The notes under the pieces were generated by a model. That model did not search any database. It had not been told where the DNA came from and worked only from the letters and a program-made list of their open reading frames with translations. Shown in pieces: positions 56,365-64,000 of a stretch of 64,000 nucleotides of DNA. Location: the NCBI RefSeq assembly GCF_000014125.1, contig NC_008593.1:434001-498000 (forward strand), written 5' to 3'. A program made the translations under genes and the position numbers. Position 1 is the stretch's first letter. Each line of letters opens with the position of its first letter. This stretch comes from Clostridium novyi NT. GTDB lineage: Bacteria; Bacillota; Clostridia; Clostridiales; Clostridiaceae.

Positions 56365-57834
56365 ATGGAGGACTTGGGGTTAATTTATCAACAAAACAAG
56401 TTATTAGTTAAACTATTATGGCCATCTTTATTTGCAGCATCAATTTTATTTTATGTGTTACAATTGCCTATTGTACATATAGCTACATTAATTATTTTGG
56501 GGATTATAATATGTAGTATTATGACAATATTAACATTGAAAAGAGTATTTATAGTGCAAACTATGTATATATTTATTGTAGGAATGACAATATTTTTATA
56601 TGTATTGTTTAAATATATACCATTTGCATCTATGTATACATGTATATTTTTTTTCATGATGTTAATTTTTTTATATCAAAATATAAAAGCTACAATTACT
56701 ACTGGCATTTTAGTTTTGTTATTGAATAACTATTTATATTTTGTAGACAAAGTTGATTTTATTGTTAGAGAATCAAGTAAAGGAATTATCATATATAATT
56801 TTATGATAGTAATAATATTAGCTTTATTAATTATACAAGAGACATTTAGTAATAAATTAAGAAAATCTAATAATGATTCTCAAAAGAATGCTTTAGAAGC
56901 TAAAAAACAAGTAGAATTAATTTTAGAGAAGGTAAAGAATTCAGTAATAGAATTTATGGAGTTTAATGAAAATTTAAAAGGAAATATAAATTACACACAG
57001 GAAACATCAAAAAAATTAACTGAAATTTTTAATGAAATTGCAGAGAGTATAGAATCTCAAGCAAATAGTATTAATGAGATAAATAATTCGGTTATAGATA
57101 GTGGACATCAAATGAATACCCTTGTAAATGCATCAAGTGTAATGAATGATACATCTAAGTCCACTATGAATTCTGTAAAAGAAGGAATTGAAGAAGTAGA
57201 TATGCTATCTAAAAAAATGATAGAAGTAAAAGGAATAATGGATGTTACAAAGGATAATACTAAAAGATTAAAAGATAATACCATAAAAATAGGAGATATA
57301 TTAAGTATAATTAATGATTTAGCATCACAAACAAATTTACTTGCATTAAATGCTGCAATAGAAGCTGCAAGAGCTGGAGAGCAAGGTAAAGGATTTGCCG
57401 TTGTTGCAGAAGAAATAAGAAAACTTGCTGAACACTCAAGTAATTCTGTTCAAGAAATAGGAGATATACTACAAAATATACAAGTACAAGCTAAAGACAC
57501 TGATTCTTCTGCAAATTCTGCTCAAGATATATTGTCGGTAAATTTGGAATCATTAAAGAATGTTCAAGCTACTTTTAATAATATAAATATTAGTATTGAA
57601 AGTTTAGCTAATGAAACAAGTACAGTAAATGATTTTATAAAACAAATCAATGAAACATCAGTGAATATAAGCAAAGAAATATCAAATATGTCAGCTATCA
57701 CTGAGGAAAATACATCAGCTGTAGAAGATACATTAAATTCAGTAAGACAACAAAATGAATCTATTAATATAGTTATAGATAACTATGGTGAATTTAATGA
57801 GGCAATTAAAAATCTGCAAAAGTTATTTTCTTAG
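56365..57834 (+). CDS. Methyl-accepting chemotaxis protein with polytopic membrane sensor
   Basis: 489 aa. Six hydrophobic segments fill residues 15-175 with hardly any outside loop, unlike classic receptors with a large ligand domain. A coiled-coil signalling domain follows with the hairpin tip [20 protein letters not shown] at about 322-341. No HAMP domain is evident. It should couple to CheA/CheW. The signal is probably read in the membrane. RBS AGGGGGA. Confidence 0.9.
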   Translation: MEDLGLIYQQNKLLVKLLWPSLFAASILFYVLQLPIVHIATLIILGIIICSIMTILTLKRVFIVQTMYIFIVGMTIFLYVLFKYIPFASMYTCIFFFMMLIFLYQNIKATITTGILVLLLNNYLYFVDKVDFIVRESSKGIIIYNFMIVIILALLIIQETFSNKLRKSNNDSQKNALEAKKQVELILEKVKNSVIEFMEFNENLKGNINYTQETSKKLTEIFNEIAESIESQANSINEINNSVIDSGHQMNTLVNASSVMNDTSKSTMNSVKEGIEEVDMLSKKMIEVKGIMDVTKDNTKRLKDNTIKIGDILSIINDLASQTNLLALNAAIEAARAGEQGKGFAVVAEEIRKLAEHSSNSVQEIGDILQNIQVQAKDTDSSANSAQDILSVNLESLKNVQATFNNINISIESLANETSTVNDFIKQINETSVNISKEISNMSAITEENTSAVEDTLNSVRQQNESINIVIDNYGEFNEAIKNLQKLFS

Positions 57835-57912
57835 TAAAAACTTATTAACATGTAATATATAAGGTATAATATAAATTAAAGGGTAAATTTATATTAAAAG
57901 TAGGTGAGAGTT

Positions 57913-58107
57913 TTGAATAGAGATAGAGTAATGAAAATGGATCCGTATATGTTATTAAGCATAATTAATATGAAATTAAGAGATCAATTTAGTAGTTTAG
58001 ATGATTTATGTGAGGATTTTGAAGTTACTGTAGAAGAACTTAAAAATAAGCTCAATAATGTAGGCTATAAATACCAATCAGAAACCAATCAATTTGTGGC
58101 TAATTAA
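57913..58107 (+). CDS. DUF4250 small protein
   Basis: 64 aa from TTG 57913, with AGGTGAG upstream. The sequence NRDRVMKMDPYMLLSIINMKLRD... and the final GYKYQSETNQF fit DUF4250, a short helical family of unknown role in Firmicutes. The middle (LDDLCEDFEVTVEELKNKL) looks like a helix-turn-helix, so DNA or RNA binding is conceivable. It lies 24 bases before the next gene. Confidence 0.72.
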   Translation: MNRDRVMKMDPYMLLSIINMKLRDQFSSLDDLCEDFEVTVEELKNKLNNVGYKYQSETNQFVAN

Positions 58108-58131
58108 TATATTTTTAAGGAGAAACTTTTA

Positions 58132-58602
58132 ATGAACAAATATAAAATAGGAGTAATTTCAGATACTCACGGATTATTAAGACCAGAAGTTTTAAAAGTA
58201 TTTAATGGAGTGGACTTTATTATCCATGCAGGAGATGTAGGCGATTCATCTATAATACAAGAACTGAGAAAAATCGCTCCTGTCACAGTGGTTAGAGGAA
58301 ATTGTGATAATGGAGAACTTGGATATATATTAAAAAGAACAGAAGTGTTAGAAGTTGGAGATATAAATATATATGTATTACATAATCTAGATGAATTAGA
58401 TTTAGAGCCTAAAGAAGCTGGATTTAATGTTGTAATTAGTGGACATTCTCATAAATCTTGTGAAAAAACAATTGATGATGTATTATACTTTAATCCAGGA
58501 AGTGCAGGTCCACGTAGATTTAAATTACCAATTTCACTTGGCATATTAAATTTAGATGAAAAAAACATAAATCCAGAAATAATTGAAATTCCATTTAAAT
58601 AA
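58132..58602 (+). CDS. Metallophosphoesterase, YfcE/MJ0936 type
   Basis: 156 aa. Calcineurin-like phosphodiesterase with the metal motifs DTHG (D11, H13), HAGD (D35), GNCD (N57), H84 and GHSH (H105, H107), ending in NPGSAGPRR. The family uses two metal ions, often Mn, to cleave phosphodiesters; the natural substrate is unknown. RBS AAGGAG. Likely co-transcribed with the DUF4250 gene. Confidence 0.9.
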   Translation: MNKYKIGVISDTHGLLRPEVLKVFNGVDFIIHAGDVGDSSIIQELRKIAPVTVVRGNCDNGELGYILKRTEVLEVGDINIYVLHNLDELDLEPKEAGFNVVISGHSHKSCEKTIDDVLYFNPGSAGPRRFKLPISLGILNLDEKNINPEIIEIPFK

Positions 58603-58683
58603 ATTATTGCATAGTTTCAACTTTTATGTTAGACTATGAATAATTTAAATGAATGAAATTAAAAAATAAAATAAAAATTAGTT

Positions 58684-58920
58684 ACCTAAGGTAGAGGTGC
58701 TGTAATTAAGAGTATTTACTAGTAGTCGGCAGATTAAGATAAGTAAAAAAAGGGATTACAGCCGAAGATAATCAAATTGGCAAATTTATTATCTGGCGTT
58801 ATGCATAATATGTATGACGCTGTCATGTTGTTATTAATATGGAGAGCTACAAGGTTACACTAAGTTCGGAGTATAAAATATTGCGATCAGGGTGTTCCTT
58901 GACGCAATATTTTTTTATAT
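58684..58920 (+). promoter_or_regulatory. Lysine riboswitch (L-box)
   Basis: AGGTAGAGGTGCTG with AAGAGTA, AGCCGAAGATAAT and a closing TGGAGAGCTAC form the lysine aptamer. The terminator follows: ATATTGCG (58878-58885) pairs with CGCAATAT (58903-58910), then T-run. It precedes lysA, so lysine should stop transcription of the last step of its own synthesis. A weak promoter TTGCAT-17-TAGACT is at 58607-58635. Confidence 0.9.
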
Positions 58921-59003
58921 AATGAATGGTAACATTTTTTAACAGGGGCAGAAATTATTAGAGAAAACTTAAACATTGAAATTAATAAATGGGGGCATAT
59001 AAG

Positions 59004-60302
59004 ATGAGATTATTTGGAACTATGGAAGTTATGGATAATGAATTATATATAGGGGGAGTAGGTACAAGAGAATTAGCAAGTGAATTTAAAACTCCTTTAT
59101 ATGTAATGGACGAAGAACTAATTAGAGAAAATTGCAGACGATACCGTGAAAACTTCAAAGGAAATAATGAAGTGAATAAAGTTGCATATGCAGGGAAAGC
59201 CTTTTTAACAATAGCAATGTGTCAACTTATTAATGAGGAAGGTATGTGTCTAGATGTAGTATCTGGTGGGGAATTATATACTGCATATAAAAGTGAATTT
59301 CCTATGGAAAAGATATATTTCCACGGAAATAATAAAACTTTAGAAGAAATTGACATGGGTGTTAGACTTGGAGTTGGAAGATTTGTTGCTGATAATTTTT
59401 ATGAAATAGAGAATATAAATAAAATAGCTAAAAAATATGATAAAGTTCAAAAGATACTTTTAAGAATTACTCCAGGAATAGAAGCTCATACTCATGATTA
59501 TATAAAAACTGGACAAATAGATTCAAAATTTGGATTTACTTTGCTTCAAAATCAAACATTAAAAGCTGTTGAAATGGCAAATAAATTTTCCAATATAGAA
59601 TTTGTAGGTTTTCATTGTCATATAGGTTCTCAAATATTTGAGATAGAGCCATATAGAGATGAAGTTAGAATAATGCTAGCATTAATAAAAGAAGTGAAAG
59701 AAAAGCTAGGATGCACAATAAAAGAATTAGACCTTGGTGGAGGATTTGGAATTTACTATGGAAAAGGAGATTCTCCTAAAAAGATTGAAGATTTTTGTAG
59801 TGCTATTTTAGAAGAAGCTGTTAAAGTTTCTAAAGAATTAGATATAGAATTACCTTCATTAGTTATAGAACCGGGTAGATCAATTGTTGGAAATGCAGGA
59901 ACTACCCTTTACACAGTAGGGTCTATAAAAGAAATACCTGAAATAAGAAAGTATGTTTCTGTTGATGGTGGAATGACTGATAATATAAGACCAGCACTTT
60001 ATAGAGCTAGTTATGAATGTTTAGTTGCCAATAACGTAAAAGCTAAATCGAAAGAAAAGGTAACAATATCAGGTAAGTGTTGTGAATCAGGGGATATTTT
60101 ACTTGAAAATGTTAAAGTGTCTCATGCAGAAAGTGGAGATATTTTAGCTGTATTAACAACAGGAGCTTACGGATATTCTATGTCTAGTAACTATAATAAG
60201 ATACCAAGACCAGCAGTGGTTTTTGTAAATAGAGGACAAAGTAAACTAATTTGCAAGAGACAATCTTATGAAGATTTAGTATCAGGTGAATTAGAACTTT
60301 AA
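59004..60302 (+). CDS. lysA: Diaminopimelate decarboxylase
   Basis: 432 aa from ATG 59004, which has GGGGGC upstream; the earlier ATG 58989 has no site. It makes lysine from meso-diaminopimelate using PLP. K65 in AYAGKAFL binds PLP; HCHIGSQI, LDLGGGFGIYY, EPGRSIVGNAG and CCESGD (substrate loop) follow. Lysine-riboswitch control agrees. Monocistronic, with a terminator after it. Confidence 0.96.
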   Translation: MRLFGTMEVMDNELYIGGVGTRELASEFKTPLYVMDEELIRENCRRYRENFKGNNEVNKVAYAGKAFLTIAMCQLINEEGMCLDVVSGGELYTAYKSEFPMEKIYFHGNNKTLEEIDMGVRLGVGRFVADNFYEIENINKIAKKYDKVQKILLRITPGIEAHTHDYIKTGQIDSKFGFTLLQNQTLKAVEMANKFSNIEFVGFHCHIGSQIFEIEPYRDEVRIMLALIKEVKEKLGCTIKELDLGGGFGIYYGKGDSPKKIEDFCSAILEEAVKVSKELDIELPSLVIEPGRSIVGNAGTTLYTVGSIKEIPEIRKYVSVDGGMTDNIRPALYRASYECLVANNVKAKSKEKVTISGKCCESGDILLENVKVSHAESGDILAVLTTGAYGYSMSSNYNKIPRPAVVFVNRGQSKLICKRQSYEDLVSGELEL

Positions 60303-60347
60303 ATATATAAATAAGTTATTCAAATTTAAAATATATTATATACATTT

Positions 60348-60393
60348 AAGAAAAGAACACCTAAAAATTAAGGGGTTCTTTTCTTCTTTTATT
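60348..60393 (+). terminator. Terminator of lysA
   Basis: AAGAAAAGAAC(A)CCT / AGGGGTTCTTTTCTT stem, then TTCTTTTATTTTTT. Confidence 0.8.
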
Positions 60394-60491
60394 TTTTGTT
60401 TAAATATAGGGAAGATTGGGAATAATATTTAGGTAAAATGAAGTTAATTTGTAGAAATTATAATGTAAAAATCGTAGAGGAGTGACTTTAA

Positions 60492-63400
60492 ATGCTTTAT
60501 ATCAGTATAGGGATTTTATTTATATTGCTCGCTATATTTGTAGGTATAAAGGGAAATAATTGCAGAAAAAATAGTGAAGAAAATATATTAGAAGATATTC
60601 CAGCTATAAATATAAGTAAAGAAGAACTAAAAAAACATGCCTTAGAAATAGCCAATTATTCAACTAAAGGCAATAGTAATTGTAGAAAGAAATTAATAAA
60701 AAGCTTAGATAAAAGCTATAAGAAAATATTAGATGGACATGAATACATAGATAAAACCCTTAAAGAAAAAAAAGAAGTAACTCCAGCTTCAGAATGGCTT
60801 TTGGACAATTTATATTTAATAGAAAAAGAGTATAAACATATAAAATATAATATGCCAAAGTCTTATTATAAGGATCTTCCTGTAATAGATAGAGGTATTA
60901 TGAAAGGTTATCCTAGAATTTATCATATAGCAGTAGAAATAGTATCTCATATAAATTCTAAAATAGATGAGAGTATCATAGAAGAAGTTATAGGTGCATA
61001 CCAAACAAATACTATTTTAACTAGTGGGGAACTTTGGGCTTTACCAATAATGCTTAGAATAGCTTTGATACAAAATATAAGTAAAATAACAAATAACTTG
61101 GTTTTTTATTCTAAAGAAAGAATTAAAGCTGACAATATAGCAGATAGAATAATAAGCGCTGTACATAGTAAAAATTCATATATAGAAATAGAAAATATAA
61201 CTAAAGAAGATATAAACTTTACCACACAGTTTACGGAAAGATTATTAAAGATTTTAAGAGACAATGGAATAGATAATAAAGCTATATATGATTGGATATT
61301 TGATAAATTAGAAGTAGAAAATAATAACTTTGAAAAAATAATAAATTCTGAGCATTTAAAACAGGCATCTCAACAAATTGCCATGGGAAATAGTATAAAT
61401 TCTATTAGAGAAATTGATGGATTGAGTTGGAAAGAACTTTTTGAAAAAATGAGTTTTGTTGAAAAATATTTAAGAAAAGATCCAACAAATATATATTCAA
61501 ATATGGATTTTGAATCAAGAGATTATTATAGACATAAAGTTGAAAAATTAGCTAAAAGTTTAAATAAATCTGAAGTATTTATAGTGAAAAAAGCTATAGA
61601 GTGTGCAGAAGAAGCTGATAGCGTAAAAGGAGAAGAATACAGAAAACACGTAGGATACTATCTTATAGACAAGGGAGTAGTGACACTAAAAAGAAAAATA
61701 TTTCAACGTAAAAAGCTTAGTGGATCTTTTAATGATAATTTAAGAGAAAGTGCATTTGGAGCTTATATAGGAACAATAATATTTGGAACTATATTTTTTA
61801 TCGGAGTATTTTTATGTTTAAGTTATGCCAATGACACCAATAGAATGTTGTGGAGATATATAGTTGCAACATTAGTTTTAGTGGTGCCTTGTAGTGAAAT
61901 TGTAATTTCTGTTTTGAATTGGATTATAACAAATATACTTGATCCTAAATTTATTCCTAAACTAGATTTAAGACATGGTATTGGAGCAGAAAATAGAACT
62001 GTAGTAGTTATTCCAACAATTATCAATAATGCAAAAAGAGCCGAAGAGTTAGTTTCAAATATGGAAGTTTATTATTTAGCAAATAGAGATGAAAATTTAT
62101 ATTTTGCTATTTTAAGTGATTTTAAGGATAGTCACAAAGAAATAGAAGATAATGATAATAAAATAGTTGATGTAGCCTTAGAAGCCGTTAAGAAGTTAAA
62201 TAAAAAATATGCAAAGGATAGAGATGATATATTCTATTTTTTTAGCAGAAGTAGAAAATTTAATGAAAAGGAAGGTAAATGGTTAGGCTGGGAAAGAAAA
62301 AGAGGAAAACTTGTTGAGTTTAATCATTTGCTTAGAGGGGATAAAAGCACAAGCTATAACGTTATAAGTTCTAATATAGATGAACTTTGTAAGGCTAAAT
62401 ATATAATAACTTTAGATTCAGATACAAAACTGCCTAGAGATAGTGCTAGAAAATTAATAGGAGCTATGAGCCATATTTTAAATATAGCTCATATAAATAA
62501 AGATAAAAAGAAAGTTGTTCGTGGGTATGGAATAATGCAACCAAGAGTAGCTATTGATACTGTAAGCAGTAATAAAACAATCTTTTCTAAAATATTTTCA
62601 GGAGAAGCAGGTATAGATACCTATAGTACGGCGGTTTCAGATGTGTATCAAGATGTCTTTGGAGAAGGTATTTTTACAGGAAAGGGAATTTATAATATAG
62701 ATGTATTTAACTATATGTTAGAAGATGAGATACCTGAAAACTCTGTATTAAGCCATGATTTACTTGAAGGATCTTATGTTAGAACTGCTCTTATAACAGA
62801 TGTGGAAGTTATTGATGGATATCCTGCTTATTTTAATTCAAGTAGTAAAAGACTTCATCGTTGGGTTAGAGGAGATTGGCAACTACTACCTTGGTTTAAG
62901 AAAAAAAGATCTATTAATGGATTGTCTAAATGGAAGATGCTAGACAATCTAAGAAGAAGTTTACTTACTCCATCTATAATTTTGCTTAGTGCATTCTCGT
63001 ATAACATTTTGCCAGATGGAACAGATAAATGGATAGTTGCAGCTATCTTATCACTTATAACTCCATTAATCTTTGACATTACAGAGAATTTAGCAATGCC
63101 CATAAGAGGAATTAGTTTATCGGGAAAAATAAATACAGGAAAAACATTAATAGAGCAAATATTTCTTATTGTTTGTTTCTTACCGTTTAATGCGTATTTG
63201 ATGGTGGATGCTATTATAAGAACTTTATATAGAGTGTTTTTTAGCAAAAAAAATTTATTGCAGTGGCAAACAGCAGATGATGCTGAAAGAACTTCAGGAA
63301 AAACATTAAGTAACTATATTTCATTTATGTGGCAAGGAAGCTTAATTGCATTAATTATACTTTATCTAGCTTTTATGGATAGTAGAAATAATGGAATACT

Positions 63401-64000
63401 TATGATTCCAATAGCAACATTATGGATTTTAAGTCCTATAATTGCATGGTATATAGGACGGGAAAATGATAATAAGACATATAATATATCTCCTGATGAT
63501 GAAAATATGTTAAGAAGATTGGCAAGAGAAACTTGGGGATATTTTGATGACTTTGTTAATGAAGAAAACAATTGGTTAGCTCCAGATAACTATCAAGTTA
63601 AGCCATATAGGGGAGTGGCAAATAGAACTTCTCCTACAAACATTGGTATGGGATTTACATCAAGTTTAGCAGCATATGATTTTGGATATATTGATATGAC
63701 AGAAAGTGTAGATAGAATATCTAAAATTATGGAGAGTTTAGAGAGTTTAGAAAAATATAAAGGTCATTTATATAACTGGTATGACACTTTAACTAAAGCT
63801 CCATTAATGCCTAGATATATTTCAACTGTAGATAGTGGTAATTTAGCTGCGTATATGTGGGTTTTAGAAGAAAGTTTAAAAGAATATTTAAATTCCTCAT
63901 ATTTAAATTCATCAGTAAAAAAAGGAATATGTGATACTTTAGAACTTGCAAATGAAGAAGTTCATTTAAAACTCGGTATAAATGATTTTTATGTTGATGA
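60492..64000 (+). CDS. Cyclic beta-1,2-glucan synthase-like giant glycosyltransferase (3' end missing)
   Basis: The frame is open from ATG 60492 (RBS AGAGGAG) to the window edge, 1169 codons so far. The N-terminus has one membrane segment, then a long helical region. After membrane segments near residue 415-480 comes a GT2/GT84-type domain with YIITLDSDTKLPRDSARKLIGAM and the later SHDLLEGSYVRTALITDVEV...HRWVRGDWQLLPW signature. More membrane segments and NIGMGFTSSLAAYDFGYID, a glucoamylase-like motif, follow. NdvB/ChvB-type enzymes of about 2800 aa have this order. It would make or trim a beta-glucan at the membrane. Confidence 0.85.
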   Translation, partial: MLYISIGILFILLAIFVGIKGNNCRKNSEENILEDIPAINISKEELKKHALEIANYSTKGNSNCRKKLIKSLDKSYKKILDGHEYIDKTLKEKKEVTPASEWLLDNLYLIEKEYKHIKYNMPKSYYKDLPVIDRGIMKGYPRIYHIAVEIVSHINSKIDESIIEEVIGAYQTNTILTSGELWALPIMLRIALIQNISKITNNLVFYSKERIKADNIADRIISAVHSKNSYIEIENITKEDINFTTQFTERLLKILRDNGIDNKAIYDWIFDKLEVENNNFEKIINSEHLKQASQQIAMGNSINSIREIDGLSWKELFEKMSFVEKYLRKDPTNIYSNMDFESRDYYRHKVEKLAKSLNKSEVFIVKKAIECAEEADSVKGEEYRKHVGYYLIDKGVVTLKRKIFQRKKLSGSFNDNLRESAFGAYIGTIIFGTIFFIGVFLCLSYANDTNRMLWRYIVATLVLVVPCSEIVISVLNWIITNILDPKFIPKLDLRHGIGAENRTVVVIPTIINNAKRAEELVSNMEVYYLANRDENLYFAILSDFKDSHKEIEDNDNKIVDVALEAVKKLNKKYAKDRDDIFYFFSRSRKFNEKEGKWLGWERKRGKLVEFNHLLRGDKSTSYNVISSNIDELCKAKYIITLDSDTKLPRDSARKLIGAMSHILNIAHINKDKKKVVRGYGIMQPRVAIDTVSSNKTIFSKIFSGEAGIDTYSTAVSDVYQDVFGEGIFTGKGIYNIDVFNYMLEDEIPENSVLSHDLLEGSYVRTALITDVEVIDGYPAYFNSSSKRLHRWVRGDWQLLPWFKKKRSINGLSKWKMLDNLRRSLLTPSIILLSAFSYNILPDGTDKWIVAAILSLITPLIFDITENLAMPIRGISLSGKINTGKTLIEQIFLIVCFLPFNAYLMVDAIIRTLYRVFFSKKNLLQWQTADDAERTSGKTLSNYISFMWQGSLIALIILYLAFMDSRNNGILMIPIATLWILSPIIAWYIGRENDNKTYNISPDDENMLRRLARETWGYFDDFVNEENNWLAPDNYQVKPYRGVANRTSPTNIGMGFTSSLAAYDFGYIDMTESVDRISKIMESLESLEKYKGHLYNWYDTLTKAPLMPRYISTVDSGNLAAYMWVLEESLKEYLNSSYLNSSVKKGICDTLELANEEVHLKLGINDFYVD

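Noticed and set aside
62855..63247. 130-codon minus-strand frame near the window end
   Set aside because: Antisense shadow of the glucan-synthase-like gene, whose frame is continuous from 60492 to the edge.
1..64000. CRISPR array, tRNA or rRNA genes
   Set aside because: I looked for regularly spaced repeats and for tRNA/rRNA-like GC-rich structured blocks and saw none; the structured blocks found are T-boxes and riboswitches.

Overview
The window is AT-rich, densely coded Firmicute DNA and almost certainly comes from a Clostridium sensu stricto chromosome. Pointers are the codon use, strong AGGAGG ribosome binding sites, the spore germination pair cwlJ-gerQ, three classic low-GC leader types (isoleucine T-box, tryptophan T-box, lysine riboswitch) and a cobalamin riboswitch. 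The C. novyi / C. botulinum group III neighbourhood is plausible, but the species cannot be fixed from sequence alone. I saw no rRNA, tRNA, CRISPR array or prophage. There is one complete insertion sequence. Both end genes are cut by the window.

Layout. 1-2760: 3' part of a phospholipase D-like nuclease fused to an SNF2-type helicase, probably a defence or DNA-processing enzyme. 3.0-11.3 kb: an unusual export island with two ABC ATPases, four paralogous membrane permeases, an ECF-like sigma factor and a membrane protein that may be its anti-sigma. The first ATPase operon and the sigma gene share a nearly identical 39-bp promoter-like element. 11.4-16.4 kb: a second, unrelated ABC exporter (ATPase plus two permeases) with its own NarL-type two-component system. 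16.6-19.3 kb: T-box-controlled brnQ, then aroD. 19.3-24.7 kb (minus strand): an organophosphate antiporter with a binding-protein-like sensor, an unknown anchored protein, a histidine kinase and a response regulator; this is a phosphoglycerate or hexose-phosphate sensing and uptake unit. 24.9-30.2 kb: two bacterial PH-domain membrane proteins, a two-component system and a lipoprotein in one operon.

30.6-42.5 kb: a PLP decarboxylase, a polysaccharide deacetylase, B12-riboswitch-controlled cobalt uptake (cbiMNQO), a sodium symporter, an SGNH / DUF4358 / MBOAT cluster likely to O-acylate an envelope polymer, cwlJ-gerQ and a signal peptidase. 42.9-50.1 kb: ftsH, helD, a lone trpB under a tryptophan T-box, and an IS1182-family element that landed in the trpB terminator hairpin and duplicated it. 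50.1-58.6 kb: housekeeping and hypothetical genes (two-P-loop ATPase, CDF transporter, M18 aminopeptidase, deacetylase-like protein, FRG-domain protein, chemoreceptor, DUF4250, phosphodiesterase). 58.6-64 kb: lysine-riboswitch-controlled lysA, then the start of a very large cyclic beta-glucan synthase-like enzyme.

The strongest candidates for something undescribed are the sigma-linked four-permease ABC island, the antiporter sensing cluster that uses an OmpR-type regulator plus an unknown protein, and the PH-domain / two-component / lipoprotein operon.
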